A model generated the notes under the pieces. It was given only the letters and a program-made list of their open reading frames with translations, searched no databases and had not been told where the DNA came from. Positions 1-9,106 of a DNA stretch of 64,000 nucleotides are shown in pieces. The DNA lies in the NCBI RefSeq assembly GCF_001956695.1, contig NZ_CP019070.1:1240001-1304000 (forward strand), given 5' to 3'. This stretch comes from Poseidonibacter parvus (lineage in GTDB: Bacteria > Campylobacterota > Campylobacteria > Campylobacterales > Arcobacteraceae). The number at the start of each line of letters is the position of its first letter. The first letter of the stretch is position 1. The translations under genes were made by a program, and so were the position numbers.

Positions 1-147
1 AAGAATTTAAGAAGAAATAACAAAATTATAAAAGTAACTTTTGATAAAGATGCTATAGATCCAATTCCTGAAATTGGTAATGAATTAATCTTTTTAAATA
101 ATAAATCTTGTATAGATGCATTTATAGATAGTATTGTAATTGAATAA
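1..147 (+). CDS. C-terminal end of an unknown protein (cut by window start)
   Basis: An open frame runs from the first base to a TAA at 145-147, giving 48 residues of an otherwise unseen protein that ends in SIVIE. Composition (Lys, Ile, Asp, Asn rich) matches the rest of the window. I do not recognise the family. After the stop, the same frame stays open for another 31 codons to a second TAA at 241-243, so the stop at 145 might be a degraded codon inside a longer gene; nothing else supports that. Confidence 0.45.
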   Translation, partial: KNLRRNNKIIKVTFDKDAIDPIPEIGNELIFLNNKSCIDAFIDSIVIE

Positions 148-243
148 TATACAAAAATAAAAAGTAGGGTAGTCACCACCTTTTATGTTTATGCAGCTTG
201 GAATAGTGCTAACTCTACAGTCAATGAAGAATATATAGATTAA

Positions 244-266
244 AAAAGGCGTTTTAAACGCCTTTT
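244..266. terminator. Bidirectional intrinsic terminator
   Basis: A near-perfect palindrome, AAAAGGCGTTT-t-AAACGCCTTTT, has A and T tracts on its two sides, so it can stop transcription from either direction. It overlaps the last codons of the reverse-strand YeeE/YedE gene and follows the truncated forward gene. Confidence 0.75.
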
Positions 267-1344
267 AAATCTGATAGTCGTTGTTGTTATCTTTCCAATC
301 AAAGATAAAACACATAGGTAGTTTATTTTTCTTATTTAGAAGTAGTGCTGTTATGATTCCTGAAACCATAATAGAAACGATTGCTAAAAAAGATGCAAAA
401 GCAAGTGTAGAAAGTCCAGTTAATCCTTGTCCAACTGTACAACCAATTGATAAAACACCACCTGTTCCCATAAGTGCTCCACCAATCATATTATATTTTG
501 TTCTATTAATATTTTGTGCTGCTGTACAACCAAAGCTATATTTTTTATTAATAAATGACATTACAAATGTTCCAAATAAAACACCAATTACAATTGATAT
601 TGCAAATGATAATTCATTTACTTGATAAAACATAAATAGTTCTAAAGATTTTGCAGTTGGATAAACAAAAGTAATACCTGTTAAGTCAATCACTCTTTCC
701 ATACTTTCAGCACCTACAACACCAGTTATATACCAAGCAATTGAGATTAAAATCCCAATAACAACTCCATCCCATAATGTTAATACTCTTTTAACTTTTT
801 TAACTAAAAATAATAGTAAGGCTACTAAAATAGCAAGTACTACAAAAATATTCATTTGTACATTTTCAATATATGATGAAAGATGTATTAAAGTTTCATT
901 ATTGATAATTGGATTTAAAACACCATGAAGAATACCTTTAGTTGTAGCATAAGCAAAGATACCAATAAAGATAATTGTGATTAAAGAGTTTGAATCACCT
1001 TGTGCAAATTTAATTAATTGTCTATTTCCACAACCGTCAGCTAACATCATTCCAATACCAAATAAAGCTCCACCAAAAATGATAATAAAGTAATTGATAT
1101 CTTCTTTAAAGAACACAGTTTCAGTTAAGTCAATTTCAAAATAACTAGATAGTAAAGATGTGGCAATAATTGCAACAATCATTGCCATTACTACAGAAGA
1201 ACCTCTTCTTGTTGATTTTGTAAGAATAAAATCTTTTACAGAACCACTAAAACAAAACTGCTGTTTTTGAGCCACCATTCCAAAAACTGTTCCAAGAAGT
1301 AAAGCTAAGATATTTACTGTTTCAAATATTTCTAAATCAAACAT
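265..1344 (-). CDS. YeeE/YedE (TsuA-like) sulfur-compound transporter
   Basis: A polytopic inner-membrane protein of 359 residues. It has the family's internal two-fold layout: an N-terminal half with Cys31 (QQFCFSGS) and Cys105 (DGCGNRQ), and a C-terminal half with Cys273 (FGCTAAQNI) and Cys302 (IGCTVGQG). Conserved cysteines in these glycine-rich segments are the signature of YeeE/YedE proteins, of which the best studied takes up thiosulfate through a cysteine relay. The acidic small ORF upstream lies one base away. The exported rhodanese and DsrE genes next to it fit import or sorting of reduced sulfur. The substrate is inferred from the family. Confidence 0.85.
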   Translation of the reverse strand: MFDLEIFETVNILALLLGTVFGMVAQKQQFCFSGSVKDFILTKSTRRGSSVVMAMIVAIIATSLLSSYFEIDLTETVFFKEDINYFIIIFGGALFGIGMMLADGCGNRQLIKFAQGDSNSLITIIFIGIFAYATTKGILHGVLNPIINNETLIHLSSYIENVQMNIFVVLAILVALLLFLVKKVKRVLTLWDGVVIGILISIAWYITGVVGAESMERVIDLTGITFVYPTAKSLELFMFYQVNELSFAISIVIGVLFGTFVMSFINKKYSFGCTAAQNINRTKYNMIGGALMGTGGVLSIGCTVGQGLTGLSTLAFASFLAIVSIMVSGIITALLLNKKNKLPMCFIFDWKDNNNDYQI

Positions 1345-1345
1345 A

Positions 1346-1600
1346 CTATTTATCTAATCTCATTTCTTCTAAAACTTCTAATATTTCAATTGCATCTTCA
1401 TCTTTTAAGTTATTGTTTTCAATATCCAAGATCACTTCATCAAAATATAATTTGATATCTTCCATATATTTTAATTCGTCTTTATCTTCTTTAGTAGATT
1501 TTTTACCTTCAGCTATGTCAAGAAGTTCATCAATGTTTTCTTCTACTTCAGGTAGTACATCTTCTTTTAATAGTTTTTCTAATTCTTGAATTTTACTCAT
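1346..1600 (-). CDS. Small acidic helical protein, unknown function
   Basis: This 84-residue, strongly acidic protein is rich in Glu, Asp, Lys and Leu and probably all alpha-helical. It has no signal peptide, cysteines or membrane segment, so it should be cytoplasmic. Its stop codon lies one base upstream of the YeeE/YedE start, so the two are surely co-transcribed and perhaps translationally coupled. I do not recognise a family. Context suggests an accessory or regulatory partner of the transporter, which is inference only. Confidence 0.7.
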   Translation of the reverse strand: MSKIQELEKLLKEDVLPEVEENIDELLDIAEGKKSTKEDKDELKYMEDIKLYFDEVILDIENNNLKDEDAIEILEVLEEMRLDK

Positions 1601-1702
1601 TCTCGTTCCTATATTAGTCTAATTTTTGAGATTATATCAAAATAAGTTCTATAGTAAAGAATAAATGTAAAAAAATTAGTAAATAAAAAGGGATTAACCT
1701 TT

Positions 1703-2218
1703 TTATTTATAACAATGTTCGGCTTTCATTTGACCAAATTTGTTTTTAGTTCCAGCTTTATATTTTTTTGAAGAATAACCAGTTGTTACAGGATTACACG
1801 TATCAATCCAAGAATAAATATCAAATATTTTAACTGTTTTAAATCCCATTAATTTAAAAGTTTCTGCCTCAATAGAAGCTCTTTTTGCTGTGTTACAAAC
1901 AACAATAAGGTTTTGTTTTACAAAATTATCATCATCATCTAATGCAAAGTTCGCAAGAGCTTTTTCAGGTGCTTGTCTTCCAACTCTAACACTTCCTTTT
2001 ATTCTTGCCGAAGCCCATTCTAGTTGAGTTCTAACATCTGCTACAATCCAATCTTTTGAATCAAGAGCTTTTTTTACGTCCTCAATACTTGCATAATTTC
2101 CAGCTTTTTTATTTTCTTTTATAAGCTTTGATGCTATCTCATTATATCCAACAAATTCATTAGCTATTAATGATGTAGTAACAAGAGTAGTAGCTAATAG
2201 TAAATTCTTTAGTTTCAT
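1703..2218 (-). CDS. Exported rhodanese-domain protein
   Basis: The first 20 or so residues form a Sec signal peptide (MKLKNLLLATTL, cleavage near residue 20), so the mature protein should be periplasmic. The body is a single rhodanese domain: DVRTQLEWASARIKGS early, then the catalytic loop VVCNTAKRA with the active-site cysteine that carries persulfide in this family. Two more cysteines lie near the C-terminus. The gene sits about 100 bases upstream of the YeeE/YedE unit on the same strand and diverges from an exported DsrE-like gene, which together suggest sulfur transfer in the periplasm. Exact substrate unknown. Confidence 0.85.
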   Translation of the reverse strand: MKLKNLLLATTLVTTSLIANEFVGYNEIASKLIKENKKAGNYASIEDVKKALDSKDWIVADVRTQLEWASARIKGSVRVGRQAPEKALANFALDDDDNFVKQNLIVVCNTAKRASIEAETFKLMGFKTVKIFDIYSWIDTCNPVTTGYSSKKYKAGTKNKFGQMKAEHCYK

Positions 2219-2360
2219 ACTTAATCCTTAAAATCTCTTTTTAGCATTATATAAAATAAAAATTAATTTATAATAAAAAATTATAATAATATTATAATTA
2301 TTACTAATAAAGTACTTTTACTCTTTGAAAATAATTTAAGAATATCTTGTAAATTTTGTA

Positions 2361-2389
2361 TTGACTTTGATAATACTTATTGATAATAT
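2361..2389 (+). promoter_or_regulatory. Candidate sigma-70 promoter of the DsrE-like gene
   Basis: TTGACT at 2361-2366 and TAATAT at 2384-2389 are separated by 17 bases and lie just upstream of the AAGGAAA ribosome-binding site at 2397-2403. A TTG-initiated reading beginning at 2361 would have to start inside this promoter, which argues for the ATG at 2409 as the true start. Confidence 0.4.
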
Positions 2390-2408
2390 ACTTAAAAAGG
2401 AAAGAAAA

Positions 2409-2843
2409 ATGAAGAAATTTTTTAAAATGGTTTTAATCATGTTATTTATATCTTTTACAAGTGTAAATGCCCAAGATGAAAGCGAAGAAAAAATACATAA
2501 AGTAGTAATCCAAGTTAGCACAGATGATTTAAGAACTCAAAACATCGCACTAAATAATGCAGTAAATTTACAAAAATTATATGGACTAGATAATGTTGAA
2601 ATAGAGATTGTAGCTTATGGTCCTGGATTAACTTTACTAACAACAAAAGGTATACATAATAAAAGAGTTGAAAGCCTAGCTTTACAAAATATAGAGTTTT
2701 CTGCATGTTCTAATACTATTAAGAATATTGAAAGAAAATTTGGTACAAAAATTGTTTTACTTGATGGAGTACAAACAGTAACAGCAGGAGTTGCAAGAAT
2801 TATAGAATTACAAGAAGAAGGTTATTCTTATATTAGACCATAA
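2409..2843 (+). CDS. Exported DsrE/DsrF-like protein
   Basis: From the ATG at 2409, preceded by AAGGAAA at good spacing, the protein has 144 residues. It opens with a Sec signal peptide (MKKFFKMVLIMLFISF, cleavage before QDES). The rest has the DsrE/F alpha/beta fold pattern: an opening strand (HKVVIQVST), a helix with NNAVNLQKLYG, a VEIVAYGPGL strand, and a conserved cysteine in EFSACSNTI at the position used for persulfide binding in DsrE-type proteins. It diverges from the exported rhodanese, so both probably handle sulfane sulfur in the periplasm. Function is inferred from family and context. Confidence 0.8.
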   Translation: MKKFFKMVLIMLFISFTSVNAQDESEEKIHKVVIQVSTDDLRTQNIALNNAVNLQKLYGLDNVEIEIVAYGPGLTLLTTKGIHNKRVESLALQNIEFSACSNTIKNIERKFGTKIVLLDGVQTVTAGVARIIELQEEGYSYIRP

Positions 2844-2849
2844 ACTTAA

Positions 2850-2884
2850 ATTACTAAGTAGATATATTTATACTACTTAGTAAT
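2850..2884. terminator. Bidirectional hairpin between convergent genes
   Basis: ATTACTAAGTAG at 2850-2861 pairs perfectly with CTACTTAGTAAT at 2873-2884. It lies just after the DsrE-like gene and overlaps the end of the convergent thioesterase gene, the usual place for a shared terminator. There is no long T tract. Confidence 0.6.
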
Positions 2885-3313
2885 CACATAAAACCCAGTA
2901 TAAACTACACAAGTTTCATTATTCTCAATAATTTGAGATTCAATTTTAATTGAAGCACTACCTTTTTTATCTATTTTTTCTTTTACTATTAAAATATCTT
3001 CAAAGCTTGGTTTTTTCGTATGACATACAATATCTTTTGTTACAGGTTTAAAAAAAGAAGTTTCATTTTTAATAACTACAATATTTGTACTATTAATTTC
3101 TAATTCTTTTGAAATCAACCAACACATACTCCATGCTGATATAGTTGTTAGTGTACTTAAGCTTCCACCAAAAGCAGTACCTTTATCATTTATATTTATC
3201 TCTAAAGGTATATTTGAAACTAATTCTTCTTTATTATATTTATTAATATTTACTTGCATTAGTTTTGTCAGTGGTATTTCATTATGTAATTTTTCTTGTA
3301 ATTCTTGAATCAA
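2873..3313 (-). CDS. YiiD C-terminal-type thioesterase (hot-dog fold)
   Basis: This 146-residue cytoplasmic protein matches the thioesterase domain found at the C-terminus of YiiD. The key segment GTAFGGSLSTLTTISAW corresponds to the hot-dog central helix region, and a later segment (SFFKPVTKDIVC) resembles the second half of the fold. Members are thought to hydrolyse acyl-CoA or acyl-carrier thioesters; the substrate here is unknown. It stands alone on the reverse strand and converges on the DsrE-like gene. Nothing in the sequence points to regulation. Confidence 0.7.
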   Translation of the reverse strand: MIQELQEKLHNEIPLTKLMQVNINKYNKEELVSNIPLEININDKGTAFGGSLSTLTTISAWSMCWLISKELEINSTNIVVIKNETSFFKPVTKDIVCHTKKPSFEDILIVKEKIDKKGSASIKIESQIIENNETCVVYTGFYVITK

Positions 3314-3659
3314 AATAATCCTTTTTAAATATTTAATAACAAATTATATTAATAAATACTTTAAATTATAGCTCAGCCAAAAGAACAAAAATTGTACACT
3401 AATTATAAGAGTTACAAAATATAAACTATTAAAAATAAAAGTGTGTATAAAAGTAGCTATTTTTAATTGGATATAATAATCTTAGAAGGTACTATAAAAT
3501 AGGACTTGGTATTAGTTTTGTATTTTTACTTTTTAAGTGAATGTAACTTTTATTTACAAAATAAAGAACTTGTACACACGTTTACAATAATTGTACATCT
3601 CTTTTTCTACCTTTATGATATAATTTGAACAATAAAATTAAATAAATAGGAGACAATAT
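3314..3659. other. Intergenic region upstream of acnB with repeated TTGTACA boxes
   Basis: No gene is visible in these 346 very AT-rich bases. TTGTACA occurs at 3392-3398, 3570-3576 and 3591-3597; the last two are exactly 21 bases apart, two helical turns, and sit immediately upstream of the acnB promoter. The left end also contains the promoter of the reverse-strand thioesterase gene. A regulator binding these boxes is plausible but unproven. Confidence 0.5.
3616..3653 (+). promoter_or_regulatory. acnB extended -10 promoter and ribosome-binding site
   Basis: TGATATAAT (TG, one base, TATAAT at 3619-3624) is a textbook extended -10 element. AGGAGA at 3648-3653 stands at optimal distance from the ATG at 3660. 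Both elements suggest strong expression, as expected for a central metabolic enzyme. Confidence 0.75.
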
Positions 3660-6233
3660 ATGAGTTTATTAGTAGATTATAAAGCACATGCACAAGAAAG
3701 AGCAAATGAAGGTGGATTACCTCCATTAGCATTAACTCCTGAGCAAGTTGCAGAATTAGTAGAATTATTAAAAGCTGATACAGTTGCTGAATCTGAGTAC
3801 GTATTAGATTTATTCAACAATAAAATTAACCCAGGTGTTGATGATGCTGCTTACGTTAAAGCTGCATTTTTAAATGACGTGGTTCAAGGTAACGTTACAT
3901 GTTCAGTAATTTCAAAATCTGAAGCTGTAAGAATCTTAGGAACAATGATGGGTGGATTCAATGTTACTCCATTAATCGAAGCACTTAAAATTGACGAAGT
4001 AGCTGCTGATGCTGCAGAACAATTAAAAAACACTATCTTAGTATATGATGCATTTAATGACGTTAAAGATTTAATGGATGCTGGAAATGCAAAAGCTAAA
4101 GAAGTTATTGAATCTTGGGCAAACGCTGAGTGGTTCACTAATAAACCTGCATTAGAAGAAGAAATTACTTTAACAGTATATAAAATTCCTGGTGAAACAA
4201 ATACAGATGATTTATCTCCTGCAACTGTTGCATTTACTAGATCAGATATTCCATTACATGCTACTGCAATGTTACAATCAAGAATGGAAGATCCATTAAA
4301 CAAAATGATTGAACTTAAAGAAAAAGGTCATCCTTTAGCATACGTTGGTGATGTTGTTGGTACTGGTTCATCTAGAAAATCTGGAATTAACTCAGTTCAA
4401 TGGCACATGGGTAGAGATATTCCAGGTGTTCCTAATAAAAGAACTGGTGGTGTTGTAATTGGTTCTATTATTGCTCCAATTTTCTTCAATACTGCAGAAG
4501 ATTCTGGATGTTTACCAATTGAAGCTCCAGTTGATGCTTTAGAAACTGGTGATGTTATTACTGTTAAACCATATGCTGGTGTAATTGAAAAAGATGGTTC
4601 AGTTGTTTCTGAATTTGATTTAGCTCCAAACACATTAACTGATGAAATGAGAGCAGGTGGAAGAATTCCATTAATTATTGGTAAAGGTCTTACTGTTAAA
4701 GCTAGAGAAACTTTAGGATTAGATGCAACTTCTGCATTTGTTGCTCCTACACAACCTGCTGATAATGGTAAAGGATTTACTCAAGCACAAAAAATGGTAG
4801 GAAGAGCTTGTGGTATTGAAGGTGTTAAACCTGGTATGTACGTTGAGCCAATTGCTACAACTGTTGGATCTCAAGATACAACTGGACCAATGACTAGAGA
4901 TGAGATTAAAGAACTTGCTGCACTTAGCTTTGGTGCTGATATGGTTATGCAATCATTCTGTCATACTGCTGCTTATCCAAAACCAGCAGATATTAAATTA
5001 AGACACACTTTACCAGAATTTATTTCTTCAAGAGGTGGAGTTACATTAAGACCAGGTGATGGTGTTATTCACTCATGGTTAAATAGATTATGTTTACCAG
5101 ATACAGTAGGTACTGGTGGAGATTCTCATACTAGATTCCCAATTGGTATTTCATTCCCAGCTGGTTCTGGACTAATCGCATTTGCTGGTGTTACTGGTTC
5201 TATGCCTTTAACTATGCCTGAATCTGTACTTGTTAAATTCAAAGGTGAAATGCAACCAGGAATTACTTTAAGAGATTTAGTAAATGCTATTCCTTACCAA
5301 GCTATTCAAGATGGTTTATTAACTGTTGAGAAAAAAGGTAAAAAGAATGTATTCGCTGGAACAATTATTGAAATTGCAGGTTTACCTGATTTAAAAGTTG
5401 AGCAAGCATTCGAATTATCAGATTCAGCAGCAGAAAGATCAGCAGCAGCTTGTTCTGTTCAATTAGATAAAGAACCAATCATTGAGTACTTATCTTCAAA
5501 TATCGCTTTAATTGAAAAGATGATTGAAGAAGGTTATGAAGATGCTAGAACTTTACAAAGAAGAGCTGATAAAATGAGAGAATGGATTGCTAATCCAGAG
5601 TTATTAACTCCAGATGCAGATGCAGAATATGCAGAAGTAATTGAAATTGATTTAAATACAATTACTGAACCAATCTTAGCTTGTCCAAATGATCCAGATG
5701 ATGTTGATACATTAACTAACATTTTAGCTGACGATAAAAGAATCAAAAATATTGACGAAGTATTCGTAGGTTCTTGTATGACTAATATCGGATTATTCAG
5801 AGCACTTGGTGAAGTACTTAAAGGTGAGGGTGAAGTTCCAACTAAACTATGGGTTGCACCACCAACAAAAATGGATAAAGAACAATTAACTGAAGAAGGG
5901 TACTACTCAATCTTTGCAGCTGCGGGTGCTAGACTTGAAATTCCTGGATGTTCTTTATGTATGGGTAACCAAGCAGCAGTTTCTGAAGGTGCAGCAGTAT
6001 TCTCTACATCTACAAGAAACTTTGATAATAGATTAGGAAAAGGTTCTCAAGTTTACTTAGGATCTGCAGAAGTTGCAGCAGTAACAGCACTTCTTGGAAG
6101 ACTTCCAACTAAAGCTGAGTACATGGAAATTGTACCTAAGAAAATTACTGAAGATAACAAAGATGGTGTTTATAAATACTTAAACTTCCACCAAGTTACA
6201 GGTGATCAATTAACAAACTTAGTTCACTCTTAG
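3660..6233 (+). CDS. acnB: Aconitate hydratase B (bifunctional, 2-methylisocitrate dehydratase)
   Basis: The protein has 857 residues, the usual AcnB length, with the AcnB domain order: N-terminal HEAT-like helical domain, the swivel domain placed early (with [18 protein letters not shown]), then the catalytic domains. The three [4Fe-4S] cluster ligands are visible as Cys706 (VGSCMTNIG), Cys764 and Cys767 (GCSLCMGN). It isomerises citrate to isocitrate in the cytoplasmic TCA cycle and in other bacteria can also bind RNA when the cluster is lost. It is a single-gene unit with its own promoter and a strong terminator. Confidence 0.98.
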   Translation: MSLLVDYKAHAQERANEGGLPPLALTPEQVAELVELLKADTVAESEYVLDLFNNKINPGVDDAAYVKAAFLNDVVQGNVTCSVISKSEAVRILGTMMGGFNVTPLIEALKIDEVAADAAEQLKNTILVYDAFNDVKDLMDAGNAKAKEVIESWANAEWFTNKPALEEEITLTVYKIPGETNTDDLSPATVAFTRSDIPLHATAMLQSRMEDPLNKMIELKEKGHPLAYVGDVVGTGSSRKSGINSVQWHMGRDIPGVPNKRTGGVVIGSIIAPIFFNTAEDSGCLPIEAPVDALETGDVITVKPYAGVIEKDGSVVSEFDLAPNTLTDEMRAGGRIPLIIGKGLTVKARETLGLDATSAFVAPTQPADNGKGFTQAQKMVGRACGIEGVKPGMYVEPIATTVGSQDTTGPMTRDEIKELAALSFGADMVMQSFCHTAAYPKPADIKLRHTLPEFISSRGGVTLRPGDGVIHSWLNRLCLPDTVGTGGDSHTRFPIGISFPAGSGLIAFAGVTGSMPLTMPESVLVKFKGEMQPGITLRDLVNAIPYQAIQDGLLTVEKKGKKNVFAGTIIEIAGLPDLKVEQAFELSDSAAERSAAACSVQLDKEPIIEYLSSNIALIEKMIEEGYEDARTLQRRADKMREWIANPELLTPDADAEYAEVIEIDLNTITEPILACPNDPDDVDTLTNILADDKRIKNIDEVFVGSCMTNIGLFRALGEVLKGEGEVPTKLWVAPPTKMDKEQLTEEGYYSIFAAAGARLEIPGCSLCMGNQAAVSEGAAVFSTSTRNFDNRLGKGSQVYLGSAEVAAVTALLGRLPTKAEYMEIVPKKITEDNKDGVYKYLNFHQVTGDQLTNLVHS

Positions 6234-6246
6234 GAACTAAACTCAA

Positions 6247-6276
6247 ATCAAACTAGGACTTCCTAGTTTGATTTTT
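6247..6276 (+). terminator. acnB intrinsic terminator
   Basis: ATCAAACTAGGA at 6247-6258 pairs perfectly with TCCTAGTTTGAT at 6261-6272 and is followed by a T run, giving a strong rho-independent terminator directly after the acnB stop codon. Confidence 0.9.
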
Positions 6277-6356
6277 ATTTAAAACCTCTTTTCTCAACAA
6301 ATTAATTTTAATTTTTACTTAATAAAAATCTTTTATATTATTAAAAAAACTTACAC

Positions 6357-6377
6357 TATAATAGAAGTTCAAAAGGA
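6357..6377 (+). promoter_or_regulatory. Promoter -10 and RBS of the DUF389 gene
   Basis: TATAAT at 6357-6362 is followed by AAAAGGA at 6371-6377, ten bases before the ATG at 6387. The short leader would be about 20 bases. Confidence 0.5.
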
Positions 6378-6386
6378 TTATTATAA

Positions 6387-8303
6387 ATGTATAAAAAAGT
6401 CTATTTAATTACACAAGAAGAAGATAAGTCAAATATAGAAGATATAGTTGCTAATATAAAAGAAAAATATAATAGTGAAATATTAGAAATTCAAGCAAAT
6501 CAAATGTTTGATATTGATGATAAAAATAAAAACTCTTTATATTTATTATATTTAGATGATACAAATATAAAACAGTTTTTTAAAAAATATCTCAATAGTA
6601 ATATTTCAATTGGAATACTTCCAAATGATAAATGCTCAATTGCTGTAAAAAACTATGCAATTTCAAAAGATTTAGATGAAGCAATTGAGGATGCTTTTAA
6701 TATTGAGCTGTTAAGTAGTATTGATATTTTAAAATGTAATGAAGAAATTGCATTTACAAGAATTTCAATTGGTGATATGCATGGTATGAATAGACTTGAC
6801 TATAATAAAAACACAAGAATAGACAAAATAAAGATTTTTTTAAAAAACTTAAAAGAAATATCTTTTAGAAGTTATACCTTAACGACATCTAAAGATCACT
6901 CAATACAAACAGCAGCATCAGGAATTACGGTACTTGAGCATACAAGTGCCATTAGTGAAGATTCTGCAATACGGGATGAATTATCCATTCATGATGGTAA
7001 ATTAAATGCATATATTTTAGCTCCAACTTCATTAATCTCCTATATTTGGTATTTAATATCAATCTTTTTTTATCAAAAAATATCTTTAATCTCATTACCA
7101 AAGAGTTTAGGGTTTATTAAAACAACTAAGCTTACAGTTACTTCTGATAAAGACTTAGGATATAAAATTGATAATATGGATTTTTATGAAGCTAGAACAA
7201 TTGAACTTGAAGTAGTACAAGATTGCATAAATATACATTTAGGAAGACCTTTATTAGATATTGTAAAAAAAGATGAAAAACAATTAGAAGAAAAAGATGA
7301 AATAAAAATAAACTCTCTACCAAAAGCTGAGTTAAGTAGTATTTTAATAGGTGGAAAACTGCCTTTATTTAAAAAAGCAAGTGATGATGAATTTAAAGAT
7401 TTATTAGTTAGTTTAAAAGATAGCGCAAGTTTTTCTTATACTTATTTAACTTTAATGATTCTAAGTACTTTATTAGCTACTACAGGGCTTTTTGCTAATT
7501 CATCACCTGTAATTATTGGTGCGATGATATTAGCACCTTTAATGGCTCCTATCATCTCTTTATCAATGGGAGTTGCACGTGCTGATGAGTATTTATTAAT
7601 TAAAAGTGCAAAAACATTAGTTATTGGTATTTTTATGGCTTTACTGTTTTCTAGTATTTATACTTTATTTATTCCTTTAGAACAAATAACATCAGAAATG
7701 CAAGGAAGGTTAAATCCAAACTTACTAGATTTAATGGTTGCAATATTCTCAGGAATTGCAGGAGCTTATGCTACTTCAAAAGAAGAGGTTGCTAAATCAC
7801 TTGCTGGGGTTGCAATTGCAGTTGCTTTAGTTCCACCTTTAAGTGTAACAGGAATTGGTCTAGGACTTGGAAATATAGATGTTATACTTGGTTCGTTTTT
7901 ACTATTTATTACAAACTTAGTAGGTATTACATTAAGTGCAACATTAACTTTTATGGTTTTAGGATATGCACCTATTAAAAGAGCAAAAAAAGGAATCTTT
8001 TATACTTCAATTTTAATGGCTTTAATTACAGTACCTTTATTTATTTCATTTATGCAAGTAGTTGAGAAAAATGATTATATGAGTAAATTAAATAGTATAA
8101 AAACACTTGAATTTAATGATAAAAAAATAGAGTTAAATATTAAAAGTCTTGAGAATAAAAGTACTGCAATTTTCTTAGATATTGAAGTAGTGTCAAGTAA
8201 ACATTTAGACTTAGTAAACTACAATTTTATCAAACAAAAATTAGAAGAACAAGTAGACAAAAAAATAGTTTTAAAAATTATACCAATAATAAAAATACAT
8301 TAA
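6387..8303 (+). CDS. DUF389 (TIGR00341-type) membrane protein with N-terminal kinase-like domain
   Basis: The 638-residue protein has two parts. Residues from about 345 to 560 form the DUF389 hydrophobic domain, with several membrane helices and the conserved patterns SSPVIIGAMILAPLMAPI, GIAGAYATSKEEV and AIAVALVPPLSVTGIGL. The first 300 or so residues are soluble. Their arrangement (a Rossmann-like start, GILPNDKCSIAVKNYAIS, later beta-rich ending around LEVVQDCINIHLG) resembles the diacylglycerol/NAD-kinase-like fold, though I see no intact GGDGT motif. A short soluble tail follows the membrane domain. The role is unknown. The gene stands alone with its own promoter. Confidence 0.75.
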   Translation: MYKKVYLITQEEDKSNIEDIVANIKEKYNSEILEIQANQMFDIDDKNKNSLYLLYLDDTNIKQFFKKYLNSNISIGILPNDKCSIAVKNYAISKDLDEAIEDAFNIELLSSIDILKCNEEIAFTRISIGDMHGMNRLDYNKNTRIDKIKIFLKNLKEISFRSYTLTTSKDHSIQTAASGITVLEHTSAISEDSAIRDELSIHDGKLNAYILAPTSLISYIWYLISIFFYQKISLISLPKSLGFIKTTKLTVTSDKDLGYKIDNMDFYEARTIELEVVQDCINIHLGRPLLDIVKKDEKQLEEKDEIKINSLPKAELSSILIGGKLPLFKKASDDEFKDLLVSLKDSASFSYTYLTLMILSTLLATTGLFANSSPVIIGAMILAPLMAPIISLSMGVARADEYLLIKSAKTLVIGIFMALLFSSIYTLFIPLEQITSEMQGRLNPNLLDLMVAIFSGIAGAYATSKEEVAKSLAGVAIAVALVPPLSVTGIGLGLGNIDVILGSFLLFITNLVGITLSATLTFMVLGYAPIKRAKKGIFYTSILMALITVPLFISFMQVVEKNDYMSKLNSIKTLEFNDKKIELNIKSLENKSTAIFLDIEVVSSKHLDLVNYNFIKQKLEEQVDKKIVLKIIPIIKIH

Positions 8304-8653
8304 ATCTGCAAATAGAGTAGGGGATATATGACTTTTTTGAAAGCAAGAAATATCCTCTAAAGAAGAAAACTCGAAATATCCAAAAAACCGATAAAAACTA
8401 AAAAATAAAGTTTATACAAAATGAAAGTGTTTTATATATCTATTATATATTTATAAAATGGATATTTTTATTCTATATGAACTGTATATAAGTATTTATA
8501 GAAAAAATAATTTTTTCAAAAAACACAATAATATAATAAAACTAAAACAGTAAATATTTTCACTTTAGAGTTTTACATATTGTATAAATTTAAATATATT
8601 TAAAATATATACATATAATTTCTAAAAGAAAATAAAATAACCAATATGTTAGA
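8304..8653. other. Long AT-rich intergenic region
   Basis: I see no open frame of note in these 350 bases. The left part contains a weak hairpin (AGGGGATAT near 8319 with ATATCCTCT near 8350, one G-U pair) that could be the terminator of the DUF389 gene. From about 8400 the sequence is almost pure A and T, without a clear promoter match. Confidence 0.4.
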
Positions 8654-9097
8654 ATGAAAAAAAACTCAAGGCGAACACTTATGATAAAAACTACTCATGA
8701 AATATCAAATGAAGATGGATATATTAAATACAATTATTTTGAAATTCATCCAGATTTAGAATCAATAATCGCTGATGATTATTATACTTATTCAACAGAA
8801 AATTTTAAAAAACAAGAATTATGTGAAGCTTTATACAAGCAAAATTTTTATGATAAATATGACAAAACACAATACAAAGAAGTGTATGAAAAATATATTG
8901 ATAATGAAAGTTTTAAATCAAAAGCAATGTTTATTTATTCAATAATTGATTTAGATAAATATACAAAATTTGTAGAGCAAAATGATGAAGTTTCTAATCC
9001 AAATGAATTAACAATAAAATATGCTATTTTAGACAGTTCAGGTGTAAAAGTAGATATTTATAATATTAGTATTGTAGATATTTCTTTTGTTTTTTAA
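8654..9097 (+). CDS. Hypothetical protein
   Basis: An uninterrupted frame of 147 codons, rich in Asp, Glu, Lys and Tyr, with no signal peptide, membrane segment or motif I recognise. The ATG at 8681 (residue 10) is a likelier start because AAGG lies about ten bases before it, while the ATG at 8654 has no ribosome-binding site. It is preceded by a long AT-rich spacer and followed after nine bases by the antiporter remnant. Its position beside decayed sequence suggests a variable locus. Function unknown. Confidence 0.6.
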   Translation: MKKNSRRTLMIKTTHEISNEDGYIKYNYFEIHPDLESIIADDYYTYSTENFKKQELCEALYKQNFYDKYDKTQYKEVYEKYIDNESFKSKAMFIYSIIDLDKYTKFVEQNDEVSNPNELTIKYAILDSSGVKVDIYNISIVDISFVF

Positions 9098-9106
9098 GTA
9101 AAAACA

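Noticed and set aside
148-243. In-frame continuation after the first stop (VYAAWNSANSTVNEEYID)
   Set aside because: It looks somewhat like coding sequence but is only 31 codons long and has no recognisable family or start; kept as a note with the truncated first gene.
2361-2408. Longer start (TTG) for the DsrE-like protein
   Set aside because: It would begin inside the promoter and place a charged segment before a good signal peptide; the ATG at 2409 has a clear ribosome-binding site.
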